Assembly (NCBI GenBank): GCA_036172665.1
Contig: CM069872.1
Location: forward strand, 20,005,001-20,069,000
DNA: 64,000 bases
DNA from: Prosopocoilus inquinatus
Taxonomy: Eukaryota; Arthropoda; Insecta; Coleoptera; Lucanidae
Reading direction: 5' to 3'
This document shows positions 53,474 to 64,000 of this stretch, one piece after another; the first letter of the stretch is position 1, and every line of letters begins with the position of its first letter. The notes under the pieces are model-generated. The model searched no databases. It was given only the letters and a program-made list of their open reading frames with translations, and was not told the origin of the DNA. Made by a program: the position numbers and the translations under genes.

Positions 53474-54189
53474 CAATACAGTCGCAAGCAATAAATTGTG
53501 ACAGTGACGGCCAAAATTAAATAGTTTTTTTTTTTTTACTTTGAATATAAAATGTAAATATTCCCATGTTCAAGTTTAAAAAAAGACGTGTCAGGATATT
53601 CAAACAAGCTTGAATAAAGCAAATGTGCTATTATTGTCGGTTATTAGAGTCTCAAATATTTAAAAAAATACTGTGAAAGCATTTGATAATCGTTTAGCAT
53701 CAGTGTTCAAGTTCGAGATTGGACGGTGAAGGGGAGCGTGAATCATAACAAAGCCCAAAAGGGGGTCGCGAAACCTAAAAGTTTGGGAAACGCTCTTGTA
53801 AGATTATCCCTAACTGCAATTGGCTGTAGTTTGCACGAACTTGCTTAAACAGAAGTGCCTTACCAATTAATTTGATAATAGGTCGCAAAGGTTGTACTGT
53901 ACTTATTCGGACAGGCTATGAAAATCACACAAAAGTTTTGTTAACAAATGATAAGTGGGTTGATATTTTGAGTTGACACAAAAAATACTATTTTCATTTT
54001 GAGGTGTAAAATCACCCTGGATGAATAAAATTTTTGAAATGTGTAAACTGTATTTGTGGATAATACATTAAGAATCAATTTAATCTGTTAATTTACGGCA
54101 AAGAAAAAAGAACCTTACGCTACAAGTTTCTTTTTATTTCCTGAAGTACAGTGAATCGTTTTACACATTCACAACGGTGAATTAGACGA
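53474..54189. other. Intron DNA of the odorant receptor, nothing recognised
   Basis: AT-rich. GGGGTCGCGAAACCTAAAAGTTTGGGAAAC near 53765 resembles a hAT-like end but has no partner. Confidence 0.4.
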
Positions 54190-54500
54190 GTCTTTCCCTT
54201 TTCTCTGTTCGAGACCTCACAGCAGAGGAGTAACTCGAAGAAAATTCCATTGCCATCTCACCGAGTTGGCCTAGTTGGGTACCTTGAAATCGAGAATAGT
54301 GACAAGAGGTAAAGCGACGTCATTAATTTCGAGATCACTAATACAGATCAGTGGAGTTTTCGAGCTACTCCACCACTGACGAGGCCCTGCCTAGAGTCGA
54401 AAAAGCTGCACAGAGGATGTTTTAAAAATTCCATTCAAACCGAGATGCAACAAATTTTTAAATTTGCCATAAGGCATTAGAATACAGCCATACTTGTTTC
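54190..54500. repeat. Old diverged copy of the ~311-bp repeat
   Basis: GACGAGGCCCTGCCTAGAGTCG, AAAAAGCTGCACAGAGG and GAGATGCAACAAATTTTTAAAT, then CATAAGGCATTAGAATACAGCCATACTTG, follow the same order as the young copies (GAAGAAGCCCCAAGCAGGGCTG, ACAGCTGTCCAGAGG, GATTTGCACAAAATTTTTCTAAAAT, CATTATGCTTTGACAGCAAGCATGG), at perhaps 65% identity. Confidence 0.5.
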
Positions 54501-54601
54501 TTTAAGTGGCGCTGAAAAATTGGCGTACGTGAATATCAAAGATATCAACGGAATTAATTTTCGCGAACAACAATATTTCAAATACAAAGAAAGTAACTTA
54601 C

Positions 54602-54920
54602 GTTCACCATAAAATACAATGAGAACAAAGTAATCATTGTAAAAACCATAGTAAATATTAGCATTAGTGGTGAAAAGAAGTCTTCCAAATCAGCACAGTG
54701 AAGCTTCAGTACTTGATGAAACTGGATGAGTTTTTTGAATCTATTTATTAAGGAGTTGCTGAACATACTGGTATCGATTACGTCATACACATCATCATAA
54801 ATTTCTTTTGCTTCGGGTGTTGGCTGCATTATAAATTCTCCACAACTAAAAAAAGAAACCACATTAATATACAGGTCGTCCAAAATAATATTGCCAATAT
54901 GTATTGCCAACATAAGATCT
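54602..54920 (-). CDS. Odorant receptor exon (helices 4-5 region)
   Basis: Encodes DLMLAIHIGNIILDD... to ...FKKLIQFHQVLKLHCADLEDFFSPLML... ...SLYFMVN. The HxxxLxxxxxxLExxFSPLxL block is the conserved loop and helix 5 start of insect odorant receptors. The donor AAC|GTAAGT is in phase 0 and matches the helix-6 exon 9.9 kb downstream. The acceptor ACAACAG at 54921-54923 is plausible. The upstream exons are not in the 55-64 kb stretch as far as I can see, so they probably lie beyond the transposons and the window edge. Confidence 0.72.
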
Positions 54921-55091
54921 CTGTTGTTTTAAAAGATGCAGATTCTGTTAAATTTTTCATAAATTATTGTCAAGTAAATAAATTGCTGTGGAACTTTGAG
55001 GCAAACATTTTGTCTTCTATCTTTATCAAAAATGTATTAAATAATTAACACGTTCTGCCGTTACTTTGTGATATTCCATTTTCAAACTGAT

Positions 55092-56470
55092 TTTTTAAAC
55101 CGAAACTGAGTCTGTATATATACACAGGCAGAAAACTAAATTCTAATACTAAGAACACCACCTAGAAGCATCTGGAGGGATTTTTTAATTACAGGCTTCG
55201 AAGAAGGATGAATACATTAGGTCAGTTTGGTCGTTCAATAATATTTCTTCGGAATTATTCGCCGCGTTACGAATTTCTAAAGACTCTAATAAGTTTAATT
55301 TAATGCTTTTTTCGGCGTAATGTAAAATTTGTGCATTGTCTGAAGCGAATGTTTTTCTGCGATTAAATGGTTGGCAAAATTTGAATCAGTTTTTTGTAGC
55401 TTAAAAGACCGAATGTGTTCTTGAATGCGTGTGGCAAAATTTCTCTCAGTCTGACATATGTAAACACCTTTACAATCATTACATTGTAGTTTATATACAC
55501 CAGATTTTTTAAATTTGTCTATTTTAACTTTATTGTTAAAAATTAAATTTGAGATTTTATTATAAGGTTTATATGCAACAATTATATCTTGATTTTTGCT
55601 AATTATTCTACCTATTTTTTCGGATATTTTACCAAAATATGTGAGTGAAACGAACTGTTTGTTACTAGAATTTACCTTGGGATATATAGAGTTTAATGTT
55701 TGTTTTTGTAGTTTATTTTTAAGAATTTTGTCAATTATGTTGCTGTTGTATCCATTGTTAGTAGCTATTTGTTGAAGATAAATGGCTCTATGAATCATAG
55801 AATTAAATGCTGAAAGTTTTTGTTTGTATGAGTGCGATGAATCTGCAGGAATTAATGAGTCTGTGTACGTGGGTTTCCGGAAAATATCAAATATTAAGTT
55901 GTTGTTCTTGTTGGTTATAGTTAGGTCCAAAGAGTTTAGATTATTGTCTTCTTCCATTTCAACTGTGAATTTTATTTTAGGGTGTATTGAGTTAATAAAA
56001 TTTAAAAAAGTTTGTAACTGTCTAGCTGTACCACTAAAACATGCTATTATATCATCTACATATCGGTACCAGAAATGTGTTTTTTTACTTATCTCGGATG
56101 ATAAGATTGTTTCTGTAATAAAGTTCATAAAAATCTCAGCCAGTAATGGGCTTAACGGTGAACCCATTGCTAAACCTTCTTTTTGTATGTAAAATTTATT
56201 TGAAAACATGAAGTAATTTTGTTTAATAACTAAACTTGTTAATTCTAAAATTTCGTTTGAGATTAACGGATTTACTCTTTTTTCTATCAAGATATTTTTC
56301 ATTAAATTTAAGTAATCTTTAGTAGTTATTGGAGAACATGTTAGATACATCAAACGATACTATTTTTGCATTATTTGGTATTTTTTCTTTCACTAATTTC
56401 TTTACTATTTGAATGGAATTTTGAATAGACGTAGGGTCAGAGTCAGTTTTTTTAAATATCACACGAAGTT
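55092..56470 (-). mobile_element. Penelope-like element, minus copy
   Basis: On the - strand it runs from the palindrome centre near 56460 to a 3' end at about 55092-55200 (CTGTATATATACACAGGCAG; GCATCTGGAGGGATTTTTT). Its coding frame (56353-55295) has a reverse transcriptase and a GIY-YIG endonuclease. The same 3' end is repeated in inverse at 57130-57220. Confidence 0.8.
55295..56461 (-). pseudogene. Penelope-like RT and GIY-YIG endonuclease, broken
   Basis: The frame from 56353 has LAMGSPLSPLLAEIFMNF, FWYRYVDDIIACF (catalytic YVDD), the palm end KIKFTVEMEEDN and the GIY-YIG domain KSGVYKLQCNDCKGVYICQTERN...RIQEH. The Gly of YIG is replaced by Cys here (YIC), which should weaken or kill the nuclease. 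Upstream, IVSFDVSNMF (RT motif A) is in a different frame at about 56365, so a one-base change separates it. The 5' part is missing and the C-terminus frame also changes at about 55295. Confidence 0.85.
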
Positions 56471-56493
56471 CTCTGACCCTACGTCTATTTTTA
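56428..56493. repeat. Palindrome at the junction of two Penelope copies
   Basis: AATAGACGTAGGGTCAGAG at 56428 is exactly inverted at 56475-56493, with a ~28-bp loop. It joins the two head-to-head Penelope copies. Confidence 0.8.
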
Positions 56494-57220
56494 TTTATTA
56501 TTATTTATCTTCCACTTTCGCAAGATAATTTAAAAAAAGAAATAACAACTATAAAACAAATAGCTACTAACAATGGATACAACAGCAACATAATTGACAA
56601 AATTCTCAAAAATAAACTACAAAAACAAACATTAAACTCTATATATCCCAAGGTAAATTCTAGTAACAACAAACAGTTCGTTTCACTCACATATTTTGGT
56701 AAAATATCCGAAAAAATAGGTAGAATAATTAGCAAAAATCAAGATATAATTGTTGCATATAAACCCTATAATAAAATCTCAAATTTAATTTTTAACAATA
56801 AAGATAAAATAGACAAATTTAAAAAATCTGGTGTATATAAACTACAATGTAATGATTGTAAAGGTGTTTACATAGGTCAGACTGGGAGAAATCTTGCCAC
56901 ACGCATTCAAGAACACATTCGGTCTTTGAAGCTACAAAAAACTGATTCAAATTTTGCCAACCACTTAATCGCAGTAAAACATTCTTTCACTTCCGACAAT
57001 GCACAAATTTTACATTACGCCGAAAAAAGCATTAAATTAAACTTATTAGAGTCTTTAGAAATTCGTAACGCGGCGAATAATTCCGAAGAAATATTATTGA
57101 ACGACCAAACTGACCTAATGTATTCATCCTTCCTCGAAGCCTGTAATTAAAAAAATCCCTCCAGATGCTTCTAGATGGTGTTCTTAGTATTAGACTTTAG
57201 TTTTCTGCCTGTGTATATAT
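56494..57220 (+). pseudogene. Penelope-like element, plus copy (3' half only)
   Basis: The frame ending at 57150 encodes the linker (YFGKISEKIGRIISKNQDIIVAYKPYNKISNLIF) and an intact-looking GIY-YIG domain: KSGVYKLQCNDCKGVYIGQTGRNLATRIQEH, with the YIG glycine kept, then NFANHLI and a C-terminus SLEIRNAANNSEEILLNDQ. It lacks the reverse transcriptase, so it is 5'-truncated. After the stop comes the same tail as the minus copy; it is interrupted at TATAT (57220) by the LTR of the next element. Confidence 0.8.
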
Positions 57221-57427
57221 AGTTAAACGTTTATTAAGAGAAAACTACTTTTTAAAAACTAACTTTAATGAACTTCGTTGTTACAAGCAATACGCATAGA
57301 GAACAACTGAGAAAAGATCTGTGTTACATTGTCCTAACTAGTATTTATAATATCTTGATTCACTATTTGCGGAAGAAGGGTTGTCACTCTTCACGGAACG
57401 GGGCTGTAATGACTAACGCACATAACT
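57221..57427 (-). repeat. 3' LTR of the errantivirus-like element
   Basis: AGTTAAACG...CACATAACT: the inverted ends AGTTA/TAACT are typical of errantivirus (gypsy-type) LTRs. 207 bp. It lies between the Penelope end (TATAT) and a polypurine tract. The partner LTR is beyond 64000. Confidence 0.8.
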
Positions 57428-57438
57428 CCTCCTCCCTT
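57428..57438 (-). other. Polypurine tract of the errantivirus-like element
   Basis: On the - strand AAGGGAGGAGG, directly before the LTR start AGTTATGTGCG. Confidence 0.75.
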
Positions 57439-57441
57439 AGT

Positions 57442-58878
57442 TTAAGGAACGTCCTCGTTGATTAGTTGCGGATGCAGGGTCTTCATTTCTTGGAACTCCT
57501 CTTTGGTAATCTTGAGTGTCCGTCTTGGTTTGCAGAGTTTGTCGTAAAGTAGGGTCTTGTACCTGATGATAAAACCTCCAATGATGAGTAAAACAATTAT
57601 AAGAATACCAGTTATTGAATAATGAACGAGGTGTACTAAAGGTAGTAGATGTACCGGTGTATCTTGGATTTCTCGGATGTCTTGCTTTAGCTTCGATAAG
57701 TTTTCTAGGTGTTCCAACTTTAGCTGCACCTGATAATTATGAATTATCTTTTCTTCTTTAACTTCGGGGATAGATAACGTAAAGTTAAGGGTGTTGGTTT
57801 TGATTACATTTCCTTGTATAATGACATCGCACTCGGTTTTTATTAAGTTACTTTTTACCAATGTTATTTTATGTGCATCTATGTCACAATTTTCGATAAC
57901 TTCTTGGGGCTCGTCATTGCTCACTAGGATAGAGTAATCTTGCAAAACAGCGTACACGTTGTAGTTCTGCGTTACTGCGATCGGACAACAATTCATTTTG
58001 GAAAATTTGCACTCAGTAACAATTGCTGGCGGATAACACACAACTTGATTTCTGCTATGTAGGCATTTCTCGATCCACAACTCTTCTTCTTGAAACTTGA
58101 GGTGGTTTTGAGACGGAGGGATCATTAATTGGTTTTGGTTATTAGGAACAGGGTAAACTCTTGAGTGTTGGAATGTTTTCACGGATAAGATAGGAATTTT
58201 TAATATCATAACTACCATTACTTTTGTTACGGCTAGAGCAAATTTTGACAAATCTAACATTTCGAATAGGTGTGTATCATTGATATTAATAAGTTGATTT
58301 TTTCCGTAATTTTGCCTTAAATAATCTAACATTGCGTGTAATTCCGATAAAGTGATAATTTCAATATTGGGAACTTCTAATTTTGCTAATGTAATTGTTC
58401 TTTCTAAAATTTCTACTTGTCTTTGAAATTGTTGAATGTTATTTTGTTCTGTAATTAAAATGAGGTTATTATCAATTCTTTCTTCTGCTTTAGTTATAGC
58501 TTGTAGAGTTTGATTTTGATTTTGATTTATTATTTCAAGATCTTTTTCGTATCTATCCACAATGTGCTTAGCAAACGTTGAGATTTCGGATAATTTAACA
58601 TTCTGAAGGTGCTGATGTTCCCCTAATACTTTTAAATTTCTATTGATGTTAATTAGGTCGTCATTATCTAAGTTTCCAGTTATGAATTTTATTGTACTTC
58701 CGGCTACATCAATTAATCCTCGTTTTCGTTTAAAGGCTACAATTTTTTGTAACGCGTTTTCGGTTTCTATTATACGACGTTTCATTTCTAAAGTTTGTCT
58801 GTAAAGCATCGGATCATTAATGAATTTGTGTTCGAGGATAACATTGTTGCTAATTATTCGTCTGAAAGTGGTTTCCAA
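57442..58878 (-). CDS. env: Env-like fusion protein (baculovirus F / errantivirus type)
   Basis: 478 codons, open to a stop 15 bp before the LTR. A basic cleavage motif (KRKR, residues 50-53) is followed by a GLIDVAG-type fusion-peptide start, then a long alpha-helical stretch with several Leu/Ile heptads (about 70-180). A Cys-containing region follows (about 280-340), then one membrane helix (about 417-436) and a short cytoplasmic tail. This is the layout of class I F-type proteins of baculoviruses and errantiviruses. The part before the cleavage site is very short and no signal peptide is visible at this Met. The true N-terminus probably comes from a spliced leader exon, as known for gypsy env, or is lost. 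Confidence 0.75.
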   Translation of the reverse strand: METTFRRIISNNVILEHKFINDPMLYRQTLEMKRRIIETENALQKIVAFKRKRGLIDVAGSTIKFITGNLDNDDLININRNLKVLGEHQHLQNVKLSEISTFAKHIVDRYEKDLEIINQNQNQTLQAITKAEERIDNNLILITEQNNIQQFQRQVEILERTITLAKLEVPNIEIITLSELHAMLDYLRQNYGKNQLININDTHLFEMLDLSKFALAVTKVMVVMILKIPILSVKTFQHSRVYPVPNNQNQLMIPPSQNHLKFQEEELWIEKCLHSRNQVVCYPPAIVTECKFSKMNCCPIAVTQNYNVYAVLQDYSILVSNDEPQEVIENCDIDAHKITLVKSNLIKTECDVIIQGNVIKTNTLNFTLSIPEVKEEKIIHNYQVQLKLEHLENLSKLKQDIREIQDTPVHLLPLVHLVHYSITGILIIVLLIIGGFIIRYKTLLYDKLCKPRRTLKITKEEFQEMKTLHPQLINEDVP

Positions 58879-58958
58879 GGAGGTGAGATTATAATAAAAA
58901 TAGAACTTATGATAGTAGTTTAGCAGTTCCGATATTTTCTTGAAAATAGCCGTTGGTT

Positions 58959-61526
58959 TTAATTGGAGTCACGAGAAGTGGATGGACTTGGCTCCTTAGG
59001 AACCACAGAGTGATCCTGCAAAGGAATTGATTTTCTTAGTCTTTTAACTTTTCTAATATTGGAATTTGTATTTTTATTTTTTGCGGACATCCCAGAGACT
59101 TTATTATCTTGAGTGTTAGTGACTTGGATTTTACAGTATAAAGGGTCAGATTTTCCAGGATTATTTTTCCTAACGTATACCTCAGAGGGTAGATTTTCTG
59201 GTGGGTCTTGTTTATTTTCGTTTCTTTTGTCAAGAATTTTCTGTGCTTTTTCTTTGTTTTTATAATAAATTTGATCAATGAAGGGGAGTAGTTCGTTTCT
59301 CCGTTTGTTGTTATAATTTTCATAAATAGTGAGATCTAGATTGATATCGATCTCATTTTCGTATGGTCCGTATAAAATGGAAAAGGGTGAGAATCCTGTG
59401 GCTGAGTGGATTGATTGATTGTAAATTTGTACGGCTGTAATCATGTGATTTTGTGGTGTTTCTTTTGGTTCTTTTAGTTTTAATATTCTTAATTTTTCGA
59501 GCAATGTCGAATGTAGTCTCTCTATAGGGGCGTTCGAATTTGGATTATTAATAGTAATATAATGAAGCTCTATTTTATGTAATTGACAAAATTCTTTGAA
59601 TGTTCTATTGTCGAACTCCTTTCCTGGGTCACAAACAATTTTCTTAGGATAATTGTGATGACTAAAGTAGTGTCTTAATTTATTTAAAACGGTTATCCCG
59701 GTTCCATCTTTAATATAATAGGCTTGCGCGTACCTTGAAAAGGAATCTATTATTGTTAAGAACTTGGTATTCATGAATGAGAAGGTATCTAGGAAAAGAG
59801 TGTCGAAAGGTTTTCTTGCTAACAGCGGGCCTTGAAGTTTTACATTATAAGGATTTCTTTCATATTTGGATTGCAAACATAATTCGCATTTATTTATTTC
59901 GTCTATAATCATTTGTTTCATATTGGGCCAGTAAAATTCTTTTTTAAGTTGATTATACGTTTCGTTAATTCCTGTATGTGTGTCACTATGATATTCTGTG
60001 ATTAGGTCTTTTTGATTGTTTTCGTCAACGATATCCTTTTTAAATTCGTTGGCAAAGTATAATTTTATGGAGTTGTTCATAAGGGTTTTTACTAAATTTT
60101 GCAGTTTAGTTTTAATTTGATCGTCTTTAATGTAAATACCATAAACACAGTTTGGTTTGAAAATTTCTTTAAACATTTGCTGTAAATTGTCTTCTAGTTT
60201 ACTCTCTTCTACTAAAACGGTATAATTAAATTTTTTAAAGGGTCGCTTAAGACGTATTTCGTATTGCTTTGACGGTATAATTATTATTCTATTCGAAAAA
60301 TGATTTACGGGGTATTCTGAGATAGGGATTACCTTTCCGTCATCGTTTTCATTAATTGAATGTTGAGTTTCTCTAGAGGACAATAAGTCGTTAATGAGTT
60401 TATCAAATTCTGGTGAGTCGTGGTCATTCAGAGCAGTTTGTAGATCGTCTTCTAATTCATTAGGGTCTTGTAAATCGTGCGGCTGTGGGACGTTAGAAAG
60501 CGTTTCTATTTCGTTTACGTTAATTTCCACTCTAGACAAAGCGTCAGCTACTTTATTTTCCTTGCCCTTTTTATAGATTATTTCAAAGTCGTATTCCTCT
60601 AATTTTAGTTTCCATCTAATAAGCCGCGAGTTAGGTTCTTTAATTTTATATAACCAAACAAGGGGATTGTGGTCTGTTTCAATGACAAACTTCCTTCCGT
60701 ATAAATACGGTCGAAAATGTTTAGTTGAATCAATAATTGCTAAAAGCTCTTTTTCAATTGTTGAGTAATTTTTCTCAGCTGAGTTTAATGTGCGGGAATA
60801 GTAACTAACGGGTTTGTTATTCTGACTGAGCACGCCACCTAGGGCAATATTAGATGCGTCTGTAGTTAATTTGAAGGGTTTTTCGAAATTAGGGTAGATT
60901 AAAATCGGGGCGTTGGTTAAAAGTTCCTTACAAATCTCAAAACATTCTAAATAATCCGAATCTGTAATATCAATTTTCGCATTCTTTTTGAGGCACTTAG
61001 TCATAGGAAATACTATCTTTGAGAAATTCTGGATGAATCTCCTATAGTAACCGACTAACCCTAAAAATGATTTGATTTCTTTTACTGTTCTAGGGATAGG
61101 GAATTTTCGGATAGCCTCAATTTTAGAAGGATTCGGCTTGATTCCAGAAGGGGTTATGATATGACCTAAGAAAGTGACTTCTTTGGACAAGAATTCCGAC
61201 TTGTCTAACTGAACCTTTAGGTTGTACTGTTTCAGTTTTTGAAAGATTTTCTTGATATGGTCCAAATGTTCTTTTAATGACTTGGAAAAAATGACTACAT
61301 CGTCCATGTAAACGAAACAGAATTTGTGAAGGTACTCCCGTAGCACATTATCCATTACCCGCTGGAATGTGGCAGGGGCATTTTTAAGGCCAAAAGGCAT
61401 ACGCAAATACTCATAATGTCCATTGTTTACAGAAAATGCTGTTTTTTCGATAGAATTAATTAATTGGGTTCCATTTCTATTTGATGGAACCCTTGAGCTA
61501 GATCGAGAGTGGTGAAATACGTACAT
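58959..61526 (-). pseudogene. pol: Errantivirus-like Pol, downstream part (RT end, RNase H, integrase)
   Basis: Begins in the middle of the reverse transcriptase: FGLKNAPATFQRVMD, then FVYMDDVVIFSK (catalytic YMDD). RNase H follows (TTDASNIALGGVLSQ), then the integrase zinc domain (H...CELCLQSK) and the integrase core with D in FLDTFSF, D in VCDPGKEF and E in NAPIERLHS. It ends with a basic, Ser-rich tail. The first ~20 residues of this frame are out-of-frame translation before the break. The break with the upstream frame lies at 61460-61526. Confidence 0.85.
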
Positions 61527-63994
61527 CTGCCCAGGTTGTCTAAGATTTCATCAATCCTCGGTAGGGGGTATTTATCCTCTACTGTTTTTTCGTTAAGTTT
61601 CCGGTAGTCTATTACCATCCGGTACTTTTTCTTACCGCTCGCGTCAGCCTTTTTCGGAACTATCCATACCGGAGCACTGTATGGGGAAATTGATGGTCTA
61701 ATTATTTTATTATCCAATAAGTTTTGGATCTGATTTTGGATTTCGTGTTGCATGGCATTTGGATGTCGAAAAGATTTTACGTAAACTGGGTGATCGTCAG
61801 TTGTCCTAATGTTATGTTTTACCGCGTTCGTGAATGAGAAGTCGACATTTTCGGTATAAAAAATATCTTTGAATTGTTGACATAAGTATAGTATTTCTCT
61901 TTGCTCTTCGGAATTTAAATGGTCTGTTCGAATGTTCTTTATAATTTTGAAATTAGCATTTTCTTTTGGTAAATTTTTAATGATTTCATTGTACGACAAA
62001 GGTTCTACTTGTATTCGTTCGTGAAAATGTATCGCAATTGGGTTGGGATTAATATTGGGTAAAGTACAAATACCTTCATGAGCTACCGCTATGCTTTCGG
62101 GTAAAGTTACGTTTTTAGTTAATTTAAGCGGTGGAATAATTACCTCTCCCTCTTCCAAAGATACCGGTAATTTTAAAGATTTATCATTAATAAATTTTAA
62201 GTTAATTCGCTGATCATTATATTCTAAAAAAAATGGTATCTGAATATTGTGAAGTGTCAATGTTCTATTTTTATAATTAATATTAGCAGCTAATTTGTTT
62301 AAATCTTTAGTGCCAATTAATACGTCAAACTTTTTATGCCAATCTATGATTCTTAATTTAATGGGAGTATTAATATTGAATTCGGATAATAACGGAATGT
62401 AAATATTTTGATCATTATTTATTTCGCGATTTACACTTGTAACTGTGAACGGTTCTGTAAAAAGATAAGCAGAAAATTCTGAATAAGCTTTGTTTGGATT
62501 AATTATTGAATCTGTCGCGCCTGTATCAATTAAAACTTTAAGATCCACTTCAGGTAGATAAAAGAAAGGTAATTTTGATTGTGAAGCAATATTGTTTAAG
62601 TCAATAACCGAAGCTCCTAACTGAAGGTTTTCGTCTTCTTCAATCTGAACTTCTGACATTTCGCTAGGTTCGATATCAGCGTTGAATTGTTGCAAGAAAA
62701 AAGGCTCATGATATTCTATATTAGATAAATCTTGTTGTGGATTCATAGGTTCATGGGGTCCTACATTAGATATTTCTTGTTGCGAATTATAGGGCTCTTG
62801 TGATTCTACGTTAAATAATTCTTCTGAAATGAACGCAGGTTTATGCATTGACTGGTATGGGTGTTTCCTAAATGTGGGAACAGTACTTTGGGTGGACATT
62901 GGCGTAGGCTTATATTGTTGTTTATGAATCGAGGATCCCGGTTTCGTGCCGAAGACTTGTTTATTCGTAAACATAGGGGGTTGAGGAATCGGTTTGTTAA
63001 TTGATCCAGTAAATGGTTTCGGCTGTAATTGTTGGCGAAAAGGGGTGTAATTTAAGGGTGCTAAGTTTGGAATTTGTCTTCCTTGTTGAAATATAGAAGT
63101 ATTTTGTGATGGAAAACTCTGAACCTGTTTAGGCAGATACGCGAAAGGAAATTGACTTTGGGGAAACTGGGGGAAAACTGAGTTTTTGCTTACTGTCTGT
63201 GGTAAGTTATGCAAGACAGGCTTTGGAAATTTTGCGACATCTTGGGTTTTACGGATATAATCCATGTAATTGTTTTCTTGAGTTTTATTATCATACATTC
63301 GGCATTTATTAATGGCCTCTTCTAAACTATTTACCTCAAAATGCATTATGTACGAGCGATATGGCTCTAATAGACCAGCGCAGAACATTTGTACTGCTTG
63401 TTGTTGATAATAAGTTCTCTTGAAAACAAAAACATTAGCATCTATCTCTCGTAATTGAATACGTTGTAGCAAATCATTTAATGCTATTAAGATTCGGTCA
63501 TAATAATCGTTATAACTTTCATTACGTTTTTGAATAGTGTTTCTTAACGCGGAAATTAACAATTCCTCGTTTCTTTGATCTCCGTATTTTCTTAGAAGGG
63601 CCGCGCGGATACCTGGCCATTCAGTTTCGTTATGGAAACTTAAATAATCACGCGCTTCTTTTTTAATTTTTGCTAAAACTGCTACGTTAAAAAGATATTC
63701 TTGAGTAGAACTTAACTTTTTCTCTAGAAACTTTGCTAAATTGTCGACAGAATTTATAAATGTTGATAAATTATTCCCCGGTTGAAATTCAGGTAAAGAA
63801 TTAGTTAGAGCGGTTAATTCATTTACTTGAAACCAAAGCAATTGGGGTGTGCTCTGAGCAGAGGCGGGTGCATTCTGCTGATTATTCATTTTATTTATGT
63901 ATTCAGCGTTATTAATACGTGATACACTTCTATTCTTAAAACTAAACGATTGTAAAGACTCTATTAATTCTAATTCAATTTCTGTGTCAGACAT
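61460..63994 (-). pseudogene. gag-pol: Errantivirus-like Gag, protease and RT start in one frame
   Basis: 844 codons from a Met at 63994. The first ~250 residues look like Gag (WPGIRAALLRKYGDQ, a retrotransposon Gag motif; no CCHC knuckle seen), followed by a Gln/Pro-rich linker. The protease is marked by VLIDTGATDSII (active Asp), and the RT start by YRMVIDYRKLNEKTV and YFTTLDLAQGFHQI (motif A). Gag and Pol are continuous here, unlike the -1 overlap of typical gypsy. The frame stops at 61460 inside RT and continues in the -1 frame, so one base appears to be missing. Confidence 0.82.
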
Positions 63995-64000
63995 AAAAGT

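Larger units (their letters stand above)
57221..64000 (-). mobile_element. Errantivirus-like (env-bearing Ty3/gypsy) element, 5' end outside the window
   Basis: Order on the - strand: Gag, protease, reverse transcriptase, RNase H, integrase, Env-like ORF, polypurine tract, 3' LTR. The layout, the AGTTA...TAACT LTR ends and the fusion-type Env identify an insect errantivirus. At least one frameshift breaks pol. It inserted into the end of a Penelope-like element, so it is the younger of the two. Confidence 0.88.

Overview
The window is AT-rich, intron-bearing and dense with transposons, as in an insect nuclear genome. The evidence is a rhomboid protease gene with EF-hands (rho-4/RHBDL type), an insect odorant receptor (7tm_6) gene, and insect-type mobile elements: DD41D mariner-like elements, an errantivirus, Penelope-like elements and R1- and I-type LINEs. 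A beetle is possible, but I cannot fix the order.

Host genes. A rho-4-like intramembrane protease lies on the + strand in four exons (18370-18453, 18969-19174, 27565-28045, 28097-28405). All intron phases match and the product is 359 aa; an 8.4-kb intron splits the EF-hand part from the protease part. The 3' half of an odorant receptor lies on the - strand (54920-54602, 44724-44623, 44541-44209), with a 9.9-kb intron that holds a full-length LINE and nested DNA transposons. A weak candidate exon lies at 15174-15417 (-).

Layout. 0.66-7.14 kb: a Ty3/gypsy LTR element (-) with 350-bp LTRs and an ATAT target-site duplication (TSD). After gag and pol it carries a third ORF encoding a TARG1/OARD1-type macrodomain plus a CCCH zinc finger; this is the most striking item here. 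7.2-18 kb: repeat-rich DNA with mariner-type and hAT-like non-autonomous elements. 18.4-28.4 kb: the rho-4 gene, whose large intron holds a foldback DD41D mariner and copies of a ~311-bp repeat. 30-32.7 kb: an R1-like LINE fragment and a GC-rich 33-bp minisatellite. 33-44 kb: non-autonomous DNA elements and tandem repeats. 44.2-54.9 kb: the odorant receptor, with the LINE at 44816-50511. 55.1-57.2 kb: two Penelope-like elements head to head. 57.2-64 kb: an errantivirus-like element (-) with an env-like ORF; it inserted into the Penelope end and runs off the window.

A second candidate novelty is the ~311-bp repeat family. Five copies or clusters of different structure (16.3, 18.6, 20.5, 23.1 and 36.4 kb) are flanked by 12-13-bp direct repeats, and a sixth (31.05 kb) by about 12 bp. 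The family therefore moved as discrete insertions, yet it has no terminal inverted repeats, poly(A) tail or credible ORF. Exon models and family calls were made by eye, without alignment software.
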